A stretch of 64,000 nucleotides of DNA from Todiramphus chloris collaris (Eukaryota > Chordata > Aves > Coraciiformes > Alcedinidae), in assembly GCA_025345505.1 (NCBI GenBank), contig JANVCC010000120.1, positions 2,762,049 to 2,826,048 on the forward strand. The letters are read 5' to 3'. This document shows positions 46,808 to 58,434 of the stretch, one piece after another (within the stretch, counting starts at the first letter, position 1; the number at the start of each line of letters is the position of its first letter). Position numbers and translations under genes: made by a program. The notes under the pieces were generated by a model. The model searched no databases. It was not told the origin of the DNA and was given only the letters and a program-made list of their open reading frames with translations.

Positions 46808-47200
46808 TCTGCCTGCACCTCATCTGCCCGCTCCTCATCATCTGCCTGCACCCCATTGTCTGCCTGCACCCCATTGTCTGCCTGCAACCCATCGTCTGCC
46901 TACAACTCATTGTCTGCCTGCACCCCATTGTCTGCCTGCACCTCATCATCTGCCTGCATCCCATTGTCTGCCTGCACCCCATTGTCTGCCTGCACCTCAT
47001 CATCTGCCTGTACCTCATCTTCTGCCTGCACCCCGTTGTCTGCCTGCACCTCATCATCTGCCTGCAACTCATTGTCTGCCTGCACCTCATCATCTGCCTG
47101 CACCTCATCATCTGCCTGCAACTCATATTCTGCCTGCTTCTCATCATCTGCCTGCACCCCATCGTCTGCCTACACCCCATCATCTACCTGCACCTCGCCT
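46808..47200. repeat. 18-bp minisatellite, about 22 units
   Basis: Unit 'tctgcctgcaccccattg' with variants ('...cacctcatca', '...caactcattg', '...caacccatcg'). The first unit is 15 bp, the rest mostly 18. Because the unit is a multiple of three and its variants avoid stops, five of the six frames stay open across it, encoding hexapeptide repeats such as HCLPAP (plus) or MMRCRQ, MGCRQT and QADDEV (minus). The plus frame has an ATG at 46791. No splice or promoter signals suggest it is a gene; unit-level variation suggests turnover by unequal exchange or slippage. Confidence 0.97.
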
Positions 47201-47544
47201 CCCAGTACATTGCTCTGCTCATCAGGGTGTGCAAATAGATAAACCTCCACGTTGAGATTCAACGTGTTATCTAAAGTTGTTATCTCCCCGTCTTCCCAGT
47301 CCCCAGGACCTCATTGGACAATAACGAAAGGCCGTACTCGTACTCCTCGTTAAGATTAAAGGAACAAGAAAGAGCGTTGTGTTCTGCTGCAGCATGGATC
47401 CGGCTGGGTCGGGTGAAGAGGGGGTGTCAAAGCCCCTGAACCTGGACAGCTTCTTGTTCTCCTGCCTTTATATCAGACTCCACAGTGAAACACTGGAAGG
47501 GAGTTTTGGTAAGCTCTTGTGGCCACGACAGAGGACGAATGTCA
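47201..47544. other. Unique spacer with a first-exon-like frame
   Basis: Holds an ATG at 47394 in fair Kozak context (gcagcATGG), 38 codons plus one base open to a good donor 'tttggtaagc' (intron from 47509). The predicted start MDPAGSGEEGVSKPLNLDSF is unlike any protein I know. The sequence around the ATG has a few CpG. Possible first exon, possible coincidence. Confidence 0.3.
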
Positions 47545-47822
47545 CAACACGGTCTTTAGGTAGACACAATGGATTCAAGCTCAAGTACAGGAAGTTCCAC
47601 TTGAACATAAGGAAGAACTTCTTTACTGTAAGAATTGTAGAGCATTGGAATAGACTCCCAGGAGAGGCTGATGGAGTCTCCTTCTCTGGAGACTTTCAAG
47701 ACCTGTCTGGATGCATTTCTGTGTGATACGCTCTTAGTTTTGTCCTGCTCTGTCAGCGGGGTTGGACTCGATGATCTTTGGAGGTCCCTCCCAACCCCCA
47801 CCATTCTGTTTTATTCTATAAC
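47545..47822 (+). mobile_element. CR1 LINE 3' region
   Basis: From 'acaatggattcaagctcaag' and 'gaacataaggaagaacttct' through 'ggagtctccttctctggaga' and 'gtctggatgcatttctgtgt' to 'caacccccaccattctgt' and 'ttattctataac'. This type retains 'gactttcaagacctg', as in the minus copy at 5361. Confidence 0.94.
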
Positions 47823-48474
47823 TGTCAGACTCAGAGTGTGTAGGTCTCACACTGGTGAGGGGAGAAGTTCCTCCTAAAGGCAAGGATGTTTCTTACCCTG
47901 TTCTCATGCAGAAGTGCATGCACAGCCCCACTTGTATTATCATTTTGTGTCATCTTCATTCCACCTTCGTGGGGTGGGGCTTTCAGCCCACTGCCTGTAG
48001 CTGCAGGACTTGCCTGAGACTCTCACTGATAATGTGGCCTTTTTGTCCAGCCTGTTTGCTGGTGTAGGTCCCCAGTGATGTGAGTAACTCAGAGCTCTGC
48101 TTCCAGGCTTCTCTGCTAGGGAGATCTGCACGGTTCAAGCCCTTCTCCCCTTGAAGTCAAGTCCTAGTGATATTCTGGCCATGTTGACGCTGCAGTGAAC
48201 GGGACGACGCGAAGCATTTACCACGTTTTCCTTTCCTTTGGCTGCAAATTTCTTAGTTTCAGACCCTTTCAGGCCACAGGGAGTAGAAATCAAGATGTAG
48301 TTTATAACATGGTTCCTCCCTGTGCTTCTCCAGCACCATGGGAGTTCACAGAACAAGTCTGTTTGATGAGGCAATTCCAGTCCTTCAAGAGGGGAAATCT
48401 TTCCTGCTCTCAAACTGCTCGGGATAAAATTGGACGCAATTAGGTGCAGCAGTTGTGCTGTCCTTGGTCCCAGA
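47823..48474. other. Unique sequence
   Basis: No feature recognised. Confidence 0.4.
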
Positions 48475-48583
48475 AATGGACTTGGTCTAGTGGGAGGTGT
48501 CCCTGCCCATGGCAGGGGTGTTGGAACAAGATGATCTTTTAAGATCCCTTCCAACCCAAACCATGCTACGATTCTACGATAAA
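48475..48583 (+). mobile_element. CR1 LINE 3' tip
   Basis: 'gtctagtgggaggtgtccct', 'gcccatggcaggggtgttgg', 'aagatgatcttttaagatcc', then 'cttccaacccaaaccatgct' and 'acgattctacgat'. 5'-truncated copy of the type also present at 16796. Confidence 0.94.
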
Positions 48584-50837
48584 TAACCATATATACATTA
48601 ATATAAATCAATATATGTTTTTATATGCATCGGACACCTGGGATTTTTGGGACACCAAAGCATCCTTCCAGAGCAGGGGTGATCATAGGGCACAACCACA
48701 TCAGCCAACCCTCGTGCTGGGTTTGCTCTGAGTGCCTCCAGCCTGTCAGGAGGAAAACAGACCAACGCGTGTGCAAACACACACACACACTGTGCTCTCT
48801 GCTGGGGATTTGACTTTTATTTTTACCTGTTTGCTTTAATATAAAGTAAAAGGTCATTTTAGAGTAACATTCCACACTCTTCACTGTTTATTCTCAGTTG
48901 GAGATGCAGTACCTCTCTTATCTGACATTTCCACGACAAATGAAGTTCCTCAGACACTTTTTTAGGATGCACAATGATTAATATCTAACACAACTCTGAA
49001 ATATAATAAACTCTGCCTATCACTTCTCCATCTCTGCTGGCATGGTTTTAACGCATTTCTCCTCAGGGCAGCTCTGTGGTAGGGCAGACCTTCTTAACCT
49101 TGTTTTACACATCAGGAGGGGGTGCACAGGCTTCAGAACTTCAAGAGAATTATCTCATTTATCTTGAACAGCCCTCACCTTTAAAAATATCCTTCTGTCC
49201 AGCAACCGAATATAGATGGGACTAGAGAAATAGTACACATTGTATAACTCCCCTACCTCTTCTCCTCCCATCATGTTCACTACATCCCCCCGCTCTCCTC
49301 TACTGTCAAATTTCTTTGAGCGTGGTCAGGAGACACCCAACGATAGGGTGATCTCACATGACTCCATTTCCTTAGGAAACCAGCCTGAAAACAGCAGGAA
49401 GCGTTTCCAAGCTCCAAGCACAGAGAAGAAAAGCACCAGCAGCAGAAGCAAACAGCATGAGAGGCAGCAGCAGACCCCCCACGCGTCACAGCTAGGAGCT
49501 GGAAGAAAATGCCAACCAATCTCAGAAAGTCCGCAGAAACTCAGCAGCTTCAAAGACACCTTGGAAAAAAAATAATGAAATCCACCTCGTTGAAGTGATA
49601 AAAGATCTGGCTGAGGGACCAGCTCTGGAGCAGAGAGGCCGGGGGGGGTTCAGGATGGAGGTGTGACAGGGTGTGCTGGTGAGGCTGCATCTGCCTTTTC
49701 TTCTGGCTTGTCTCCAGCCTGGATCCAGAATGTGCTGGAATAAGGAGCAGTAGGTAGGGCAGTTGTGTGTGGAAGGTTAAATTGTGCTGTTCAGAGAGGA
49801 ATAACTTATTTTCTTCATCATGCACGTAAACAGGAGGAGTCTAAAGTGAGCTAACACGGGGCAGCCCCCAGCGGTGACAGGTAGTGTGGCTGCTCAGAAA
49901 AATGGCTCCAAGCAGTGAAATTAGGTCTAAAACACAGTTCTGTTAGCTTGAAAGAACTTTGCAGGGAAGATTTCCATCTTAGCACCATTTTCAGTGTGGG
50001 GAAAAGCAGAAAATGTTTTTCTCACCTCATTTTGGGGAGTTTTTGGCATTACCAGCTCTTCGCTGCATCTCCGCAGCATCTTGGTTCCACCTGCCTGACA
50101 TTGGGGCTCACTGGTGGTGGCTTCTGGACCAGAAACACTTTGCTCACGGGTTGGAGGACACGCTCACACTAGACATGCCCCTCAAAAATGATGGAGTGAT
50201 GTCCATCCCCACAGCCAGATCTGAGCCTCCCTCCCTGAACTGGGCAATGCTGCTGGAACAAGAGGAGGGAAGGGTGCACACGGATTGAAGCTGATTCCCT
50301 TCTGGATCCATTTGCACATGCTTGACAGGTCTTCATACTTCGTGGCTATAAATGAACTACCCAGGATGCAGTGCAGCAGGGAAGCAGACCCTGCCCCATC
50401 AATACCAGGCAGGACAATGTTTTTTGCAGTGGTTACTAAAAAACACCTTATAAAAAAACCCAACTACTTGCTCTTGGTGGAGCAGGTTGAGACCTTAAAG
50501 GTTTTGCAATGGTTCTGGGAAAGCACAGCCAAGAGAGAGTTACTGGAAATGTTGATGGGAGTTGGTAGGAAGGAATGTTGCCAGAAAATGGCTTTGAGGA
50601 GAAAGTCCTCCAGGCACAGTGGTCCCCAGTGCTGCATCATTATTTTGTCTGGTTGTAGACAGAAATCACTTGTCTTTTTCTTTTTATTATTTTATGTTTT
50701 TTTTTTTTCGCTTTTAGAGGGAATCATAGGGGTTTTTTTTTTACTATACAAATGAGGGTCTGTCTACCATGGGGAGATTCGGAAAAGCTCATCAAGATTA
50801 ATTCTTAAAATGGATAAATGAAAGCACATTAAACAAC
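48584..50837. other. 2.3 kb unique region
   Basis: No repeat other than a (CA)n run near 48776-48792. A 111-codon frame (49240-49575) opens without an ATG and is serine/lysine/glutamine-rich, with no recognised domain. Confidence 0.4.
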
Positions 50838-51047
50838 CTATGTAGACACACTCATTTGGAATTAAAGGGTCCGTAATTAAGTTTTACTTAATTCACTTTT
50901 GAAGTGACTTGAGCCAAATTGAATTAAAGGCCACTTTAATTTTAAATGAAAGTATCCAGACCTGGGTTTAATGTAATTTAACTAATCCACTTGCAATTCA
51001 CACCACTAGTTAATTTTGGATTAATTTCCCCTTGTAAGCAAACTCAT
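50838..51047. mobile_element. Possible old AT-rich DNA-transposon (MITE-like) remnant
   Basis: About 210 bp dense in AATTAA/TTAATT words arranged in partly self-complementary fashion ('gaattaaagg', 'cactttaatttt', 'ggattaatttcccc'). It is framed by similar words 'tgtagacacactcat' (50841-50855) and 'tgtaagcaaactcat' (51033-51047), 12 of 15 identical in direct orientation. The style recalls old AT-rich non-autonomous DNA transposons of sauropsids, but I cannot name a family and saw no target-site duplication. Confidence 0.35.
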
Positions 51048-52019
51048 GAACAGTAAGCAGGAACACAACCTTATTTTCCTTTTGCCATCTAGAGAGGGAG
51101 CCGCAGAACTTCTCTTCCCTCAAAAGAAGCCTCTGCTCTGTTCAGTTCAGCCCCTTTTTGTGCATTTTAACCCCTTTTTGCCATGCCTGGGGTGATCCTG
51201 ACCCAGGGTGTGCCAGATGTCTGCTGTGACTTCCTCAGATGGAATGAGGCAGTAATGTTCCTCTGGTAGTTCTTCTGAACCATCACTGATGTCCATCTCT
51301 CAAAAACATCCCCTCTTGCAGCATTTTCAAGTTCACTTCCAGGAGTTTTCATATAGAGGTAATAAAATTTGGCAACAGGCTTTGGGAAGAGACCGCTGGG
51401 GATTATTGGCCTGGCTAGAGGGGGGCAGGATCCAGGCAGATTTTTTGGAGGAGGACTTTGACAAACTCAGGAGAGATGCCATGAGCTGCATGGTGGGACT
51501 GGAAGCCAAGAAGCTCAGTTTAATTAACGCCATTTAAAAAGCTACAGAGGTCAGATTTAGGTGCCCTGAACTGTGGCAGCAGCACGAGGGTGGTGGTGTT
51601 TTTCTGGGTTAATTAAAATAAGGGATCTCTTTGGAGCTTCTGACAATGACAAGTCATTAATAGAGCATCCAGCAAATGAACAAGCAAGAGTGGGGCTGGA
51701 AGGGACCTCGAGCATCAGAGGAAAGAAAGTTTGCAACAGAGGGCAAAGGTCAGCACAGCTAATGCAGATGGAGGTACCCTAAATTTGCTGCTTTTCGTTT
51801 GAACTGCCCTGGTTCAATTGCAGCTCAGTTCATGCCAAGTCTCTTAAGGGCTTAGGTAACCCTGTGGTAGGGCGTGTAAAACCCTGACAGCTTGGGATTC
51901 ACTCACAGAAGGGCTGTGCTCCCATCAGTAATAACAGCAGCAATAGCTTTTATTGCTGCAGCTTGTGATGGGCATCATCTGTCCAAATGGGCTTTGAAAA
52001 GAAGATGATGATCGCAAAT
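51048..52019. other. Unique region with a terminal-exon-like frame
   Basis: Apart from the candidate exon at 51322-51537 nothing is recognised. AATAAA at about 52016, just before the next CR1, could serve as a poly-A signal for that candidate. Confidence 0.35.
51322..51537 (+). CDS. Candidate terminal exon
   Basis: Preceded by a good acceptor ('catcccctcttgcag'), the frame is open for 71 codons and stops with TAA at 51535-51537. The peptide has alternating charged and hydrophobic residues typical of a helical domain: NKIWQQALGRDRWGLLAWLE, then FLEEDFDKLRRDAM and LEAKKLSLINAI. No family is recognised and no upstream exon was identified, so it may be a chance frame or a decayed exon. Confidence 0.22.
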   Translation, partial: HFQVHFQEFSYRGNKIWQQALGRDRWGLLAWLEGGRIQADFLEEDFDKLRRDAMSCMVGLEAKKLSLINAI

Positions 52020-52340
52020 AAAGAATCATAGAATCATGGAATGGTTTGGGTGGGAAGGGACCTCTCAAGGGCATCTCATCCAATGCCCCTGCAGAGAGCA
52101 GGGCCATCTGCACCTAGAGCAGGGTGCTCAGAGCCCCGGGCAACCTCCCCTGCCATGGTGCCAGGGATGGGGCAGCCACCACCTCTCTGGGCAGCCTGGC
52201 ACAGGCTCTCCCCACCCTCAGCATCACCAATCTCTCCCTTCTCTCCAGTCTGAATCTCCCTTTTTAGTTTGAAATCATCACCTCTTGTCATGTCACAACA
52301 GCCTCTGCTCAAAAGTCTGTCCCCACCTTTCTTCTAAGCT
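52020..52340 (-). mobile_element. CR1 LINE 3' region
   Basis: Reverse complement of a CR1 end: 'gaatcatagaatcatggaat', 'gggtgggaagggacctctca', 'gagcagggccatctgcacct', 'ggggcagccaccacctctct' and 'ctctcccttctctccagtct'. Same type as the plus-strand copies at 2832 and 62395, with which it shares the 'gatggccctgctc' and 'gatgctgagggtggggagag' blocks. Confidence 0.93.
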
Positions 52341-55300
52341 CTCCCTCTTCTTTTTTTTTTTGAAAGAAAGCAGTCTACTTCCAAAAACACTCTGGGAGCC
52401 CAGTGGTTTGTCTGTCCCTTAATCCCCAAGATGCTGCTAGATCCACACTTGCAGCATCTCCCCATAAGGTCACTGTGGAGTAACACCTTGCATCTGCCAA
52501 AGGCATTGGCGTGGTCCCCTGCTGTCTGTCCAGCTTGATGACAGGGGAGGAATAAGTAGCTCATTGAGGCATTGCATTGTCTGGAGTGAGGATTGAAGTT
52601 TGTGACGAAGCTTCACCAGGACCAGACCTGGCTTCTGAGCTCATGCACCTTTCCTCAAAGATGGGAGCTTTGCTTGGTTAGCATTCAGAAGGTGCCTTTC
52701 TTTTCAGCCACGAGCCAGAGCTGTTTGATTGAGAAATGCTGCCAGGGAAGCTCAGCTTGGCTCTGGGTGCCTCCACCCTTCCCTGCAGCACCTTTGATTT
52801 CCTAAATGGAACTACACTTCCCAGAAGGCACCTTCCCTGGCAGTGCCTGCAGGCAGGCCCATGGCGAGGACTAGTTAGAGCTGCGTTTCGCAGGCATTTG
52901 CCTTTTTCCAGCAAGACAAGGGAAAAGACACATTTTGTAAATATCAATCAAAAGAAAATCGATTCTTACGGGCAAAGGAGAAGTAGGGAAAAAAAAGAAA
53001 AAAAAAGAACCCTTTGGTGAGATGAAATATTTTCAACCAGCCTAATGATAACTATCCCCCAGCTCCCTAAGTCTGGCTCCCTGCCTTTCGCATAAGCAGC
53101 AATTGGGTAGGAACTCCTGCTGTCAGCATTTTACTTCATTTGTGACCCACCACCTCTTTTCAAATAAATTCCCATTGAATTATCTGAAGTGAGCAGAGAG
53201 CAAGGGGGGAAAGGAATTCAGGCTTGGAGGATAATACAGAAGTTATTTCAGTTGGAAGATCGAGTGCATTGCATCCATTTAAAAATCATTTAAAACGGTG
53301 CAAGAGGTGTTTTGAACTCAGTGGGAAGTTGATGACTGATTTGAATTCTCTACAATGACAATCTCTCTGGAAAATACAAGTCCCCAGAGAGATCTCCCAG
53401 CATGTGGGGAATGGTACAACTCAAAGCAAACCGGAGGCTTCACGCATGTCTTGCCAAAGCCAGAGGTGGAGGATCCGGGTGCCTGGAGGGCAGAGATGAA
53501 GCCACCCACTGCCTATCCCACCATAGCAGTCCCCAGCTGGCTGGTCATCACTGGGAACCACCCCCTAGAATCATGCATGGCCATGGGGAAAGGTGCCTGC
53601 AGCTATTTTTTGCAGGGTGATGCCCAAAGGGAACGTATCAAGGAGGAAAATTGAGCGGGGCTGCTTATGCACACGGAGATGTTTCTGCTGCTTCTTCAGA
53701 TTCATTTCCTTTTTAAGTGCATGTGAGAAGAGTTCAGCTATGCTTCTCTAACTATTGATGGTTTTTAAGTAAATAAGTGTGTGCTGTTATGATTTCATCT
53801 CCTGCACGTATTGCTCTGGGAGACCCGCCGTGTTTATATCCCTGATGAGGTATCTCTTTGTTTTCTGCATCTTCTCCAAGGATTAACACCCAAACCATAA
53901 AACGCTTTGTACTTCCACTGTTAATCTGTCACATTAAAAACAAAAAGAACCAAAACAAACAAACAAAAAAAAAACAAAACAAAAAAACAGAGGGATCTTC
54001 AGTCACCTTCCCTGACTTTTCCATGGGGTTTTTTAGCAGTTTTGGGAAACAATCCAGTATTTCCAGCAGATGGGTGCCGTCCTCAGGGGTCTCCAGGCTG
54101 CAGAAGGAGTGAGCCCAGCTGGAAATAAGCTCTGTTTTATGCTGTACCCTGAAAGACAGAGCCCTGGTAGCAGAGGACAGCCTTTGACTGGGGAAGCCAG
54201 GCCTGAGATTGCTGCTCTTCCTATAGGACCTTAAATAAATGAGTTTGTGCTGCAGCTCCCATGTGCAAGACAGGTATCATAGACCCCTCCAGTCTCACCA
54301 GGACTTTCTGTGGGGCTCGGATGTCGGGTCAAAATAGGGTATGTAAATAGATAATACGGGGAGAAAATGCAAGCCCCAGCTGTTTCTTGTTTTTGAAACT
54401 AAAAAATGCCTCCAGCTCAGGAGCTAGCAAAAAGTTCGTAGCATTTTCTATGAGCCTGGATTCCCATGTGGGCTTTGGAGTGAATTTTACATAAAGTTTG
54501 CCTGGAAATATTCCAGCCTGCAGCTGAAAATCAAACTCTGCAAAGGTACCAAACGTCGGTGACTCAAATCCAATCCCAGGCTGAGATTTCTCAGAGCTGC
54601 AGAGGAAAGCCAGATAGCAGAGTCCACATTAATTTTAATAAGAATCAGGCATTCAGATGCTGTAAGTGATAGCAGGGGCCATCAGCCTCGGAACCTGTAC
54701 GAGCTCCAGCCAGGTGGGACTGCCTTTCTGCAGGGCTCTGACAGCTCTAAATACCTGTTGGAGCCAGCAGAGAGAGACCTGGCATGGCACGCAACCATAT
54801 GTATCTATACATACATGTACACAAGCACCTGCTCCCACGGCGTTGCCAGAGCCGTCCAAAACTGATGGAAATATTTTTTTTAGCTTGCATATTTTGCAGG
54901 TTTGAGGGGTTGGTTGTTTCTTTTTTTTTTTTTTTCCCCCTCTACCTACTTGGAAGCCAAATGTGTTCATATGGCCAAGAGAAAGCTATAAACATGCAAA
55001 TTCCAGTTCAGCAAGTTCTTATGCTGATCGCTGGACCTCTGCTTTGGGCAGATCCTAGCAGCATATAGCTGGATGCTTAGGAATTTTTTAATGAGCAAGC
55101 TCCAGCACGGTATTTATGGCGATGCCGAGAGGTGCTCTTGTTATCACGGGATGAAGCTCAGGTTTAGAGGTTCAGACCATTCCTTATTTCAGGCTTTTAA
55201 CTCAGACAGGCACAAGCAATTAAAGCACCGGCGAGTGCAAAACTGGCACACGTCTGAGCATCTCCCAGTCTCCCAGGTAGGATCAGGGAGAAGGTTGGAA

Positions 55301-56349
55301 TTGGAGGAAGAGTTGGAGGAGCTCAGTCTGAGAAGAGGTCCATTCCTGGTCACAGTGACCTGGGAACTGCAGCCAAGGAAACAGCTGAATCAAGCTACCA
55401 TCTGAAGAGACAGAGCATCTTCCCTTCGTGCTGGCTCTTGCTGGAGACAGGTTACGTGGCACAAACTGCTCCAGCAGTTCTTCTGAAGCAGCACTTCCTA
55501 AAAAGCCGCTTTCCTTTCCAAAAACGCTTCTGATTGGATGTCGCCACTCATTTGCCAAGTTGTGTTGCCTTTAGATGTTGTTCATATACTTATCAAAGTC
55601 ATTTTCCCCTGAGCTTTCAATCAGATAGCCCTGTGCTGAGCAAACAGGAGGAGACACTCCTTAAGTCCTCAATTACATTTCTTTTCTCCTCTCCAATTCC
55701 AGCGCAGACAAGAGGTGATAATACCGAATCTTTCAAATATTTGATATACAAAGAGAAGAGCTTGTTAAAACGAGACCAATTAATGCATTTTTAATCCACA
55801 TTTAAACACATGCAAAGATCCTGAATACTAATGCCATCATTTAAATTCCAAGAGGGGAGGGCTGGCGCGAGAGGCTGCATATCTTTCAATCTCTGCTTTC
55901 CTGCCTCGTTTGAGTCGGGCAAGGTCGACTGGGCACTGCTGCTCATGAAGAAAAAGGTGTGTTGAGGCTCCCTCTGGTTTTTTTAATCACCTGATGATGT
56001 TCTTGCAGCTACTGATGGTGTTGTTTTATTTGGGTTTTTGGGTTGGTTTTGTTTTTTTTTCTCCCCTTCTTCTTCCTCCTTTTTATTCTTGAAGTTCAAG
56101 GACATGTGGAATCCCCCTGGGTGTACCTGCTGCTAGGAGAAAACAACCACACAAATCGTTGAGCTTCTAATGTTTCCCTTAATGGTACAACATGTTTGCT
56201 TCCAACTGCTCCTCGTGAAAATTGATCAAAACCTTGATTTTCCAGCTTCTTCTCATCGCTGTTGACACAGCAGATTGTCCAGGTGGGACATGTACACAGA
56301 CAAAGTTTGTTTATTTGAGGCATCACTTGTACTATTCTACTGTATTATT
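52341..56349. other. 4.0 kb unique region
   Basis: Low-complexity A-rich tract at 53936-53990 and T run at 54919-54938. No gene recognised. Interval 55690-55850 (around 'accaattaatgcatttttaa') resembles conserved non-coding DNA. A 99-codon plus frame at 53355-53654 has no known domain. Confidence 0.4.
53936..53990. repeat. (CAAA)n A-rich tract
   Basis: Interrupted 'caaacaaacaaa' with long A runs. Confidence 0.9.
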
Positions 56350-56895
56350 TTACCTCTGTACTCAACACTGATGAGGCTGTCCCTCAATCCTGGGGTCAGG
56401 TTTGGGCCCCTCACTCCCAGAAGGATATTCAGGGGCTGGAGCGTGGCCAGAGAAGGACAGTGGAGCTGGGGAAGGGGCTGGAGCAGGAGTCTGGTGAGGA
56501 GCAGCTGAGGGACCTGGGATGGTTCAGCCTGGAGAGAAGGAGGCTGAGGGGAGACCTTCTGGCTCTGACAGCTCCTGACAGGAGGCTGGAGCCAGGGGGG
56601 GTTGGGCTCTGCTCCCAAGGAACAAGGGACAGGACAAGAGGAACCAGCCTCAAGTTGCCCCAGGGGAGGTTTAGGTTGGAGCTGAGGAACAATTTCTTCC
56701 CCTGGAGGGTTGTCCAGGGCTGTCCCGGGCTGCCCAGGGCAGTGGTGGAGTCCCCGTGATCCCTGGAGGGGTTTCCAAGCCGTGGAGCTGTGGTGCTGAG
56801 GGCCAGGGGGCAGTGGTGCCCTGGCAGTGCTGGGGGAAGGGTTGGACTCGATCTTCAAGTCTCTTCCAACCAGACTGATTCTATGATTCTATTTC
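56350..56895 (+). mobile_element. CR1 LINE (J/Y-like), about 545 bp
   Basis: Starts in the last part of the RT ORF (damaged, STLMRLSLNPGVRFGPL in place of the usual SALVRPHLE motif), then 'gaggagcagctgagggacct', 'gggatggttcagcctggaga', 'aagaggaaccagcctcaagt' and 'ggttgtccagggctgtcccg', and ends 'caaccagactgattctatga' plus 'ttctat'. Close relative of 41550-41983. Confidence 0.95.
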
Positions 56896-58280
56896 AGTTG
56901 GACCTGGTGGTCCCAGGCCAACTTCCTGCTTATATAAAATTTTGGGCCCAAAGAGTTTACAGCATAACGTGGAAAAAAAAAAAGGGGGGGGGGGAGAGAG
57001 AGAGGGAGAGAGAAAAAATGAAGTCAATGCAGTCACCGATCCTGACTGTACCGTTGCGTAGGAAGCCACCACCTGCCAGCAGAACTGCAGTTAACAAATC
57101 GCGTGTGCTTCTGCACGGATGGCACTGCCAGAGAGGATGCTAATTAAAGAGCCCCGGCTGGTTTCGAGCAACACGTTTCACCCTGGTGCAGGTAGGAGAG
57201 TGCACGTGGCCAGGGACCCAGATGCGGCCGGTAACTCCCGTTTCAGTCCCTCAATCAGTTCTGGACCTAAAGATTATGAGACGTGGCACGGAAAATAGGG
57301 AGAAGTGGGAAAAGCAGCTACATCCCTTCAATAGGAGCGGGTCCCCACAGGCCATATTGTCTCCTGCTGCAGTATGGGCTATTAATGGGAGAAATGAGTG
57401 TGCCTAGGAGTCATTTGCCAAAAAAAAAATTTCATCATAACATGTTGATTCATCAAAGCCAGAATATTTCAGAGAGAAGGACCAATTTGAGTAGATTTTA
57501 CATTGGGGGGAAAATGGAGAGAAGTTTTTCAAATGATCAGTAGGTCACCGTGACTCCTAGAAATGGAACTGTTATATTTTGCTTCAAATTTGCTTTTTGC
57601 TTTGAAATGGAAGTTCACCTACAGGACGAAAAGAAAGATTGAAATGGAAATGGAACCTTTGGAAATTACCAAACTGAAAATGTTTCTGTGAAACCAGACG
57701 GGGCTTGCTTTTTTTTTTTTTTAATTACTTTGTTAGAGTCTTCATATTTCGAGCTTCACTTTAGATTTTCTGTAGGGCAGGATAAGGCAAAAGCACTTCT
57801 AAAATGCTGAAAACTTTCAGTCTGTGGGGAAAACGTTGAGTGCAGCATCACTAGTGAGCACAGAAGGGGTAGTTTCTCTGGTCAAACAGATCTGTGAGGC
57901 CACCTTTTTTAATCAGCTACTCCCTGCTTCCTTGAGATGAGTGATTATCCTGTATGTAAAGCTTTGGTCTCAGATTTACAGTAGGGGATGGTGTCTCTCA
58001 GGATTTTTACTCTTTTCTTATTTAAGAAGCTGTATTAAATATTCAGAAATTCTGCTCTCTGACTTTCCTGGGAAGCACAAGGACGTCATGGAGAGACAAA
58101 TCACTTTCTCATTAACACCTAGCCAGGCCACCTCTCTCCTGTCCCTCTTCTCAGTCCTGGCTCTGGTCCTCCAGGGCCACAAAAACTGCTGGAGAGGTGC
58201 AGGCAGCTTCTCCTGAGCTAGTGGAAATGCAGCAAGGGCTTTCATTGACTCCAGTTAACAACGGCTACAAGATTGGTTCT
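56896..58280. other. Unique sequence with compound simple repeat
   Basis: No gene. A simple repeat sits at 56973-57016. The block 57030-57170 is somewhat CpG-containing and repeat-free; function unknown. Confidence 0.4.
56973..57016. repeat. (A)n(G)n(GA)n compound tract
   Basis: About 11 A, 11 G, then GA dinucleotides: a pure purine strand. Confidence 0.93.
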
Positions 58281-58434
58281 GGGAGCCAAGGATGCAGGAG
58301 CAAAGCTACTGGGAAGATGATGCTGTTCCGGGGAGAAGAGGATGCAGGAGCAAAACTACTGGGAAGATGATGCTGTTCCAGGGAGCCAAAGATGCAGGAG
58401 CAAAGCTACTGGGAAGATGATGCTGCTCCAGGTG
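58281..58434. repeat. 50-bp tandem repeat, three copies
   Basis: Units start at 58281, 58331 and 58381. Each contains 'gatgcaggagcaaagctact' (or 'aaaactact') and 'gggaagatgatgctg', with few differences. Copies 1 and 3 share 'gggagccaa' at their start, while copy 2 has a variant. Confidence 0.94.

Noticed and set aside
46791..47255. Repetitive protein-like frames (HCLPAP, MMRCRQ, QADDEV repeats)
   Set aside because: They are automatic products of an 18-bp minisatellite whose period is divisible by three; several frames on both strands are equally open.
51690..51715. Short 'ggggctggaagggacctcg' resembling the minus-strand CR1 tail
   Set aside because: Only about 20 bases match with no adjoining CR1 blocks; too short to call.
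41550..56895. Copies at 41550 and 56350 as a segmental duplication
   Set aside because: Similarity is confined to the CR1 element itself; flanks differ, so they are two insertions of one CR1 subtype.
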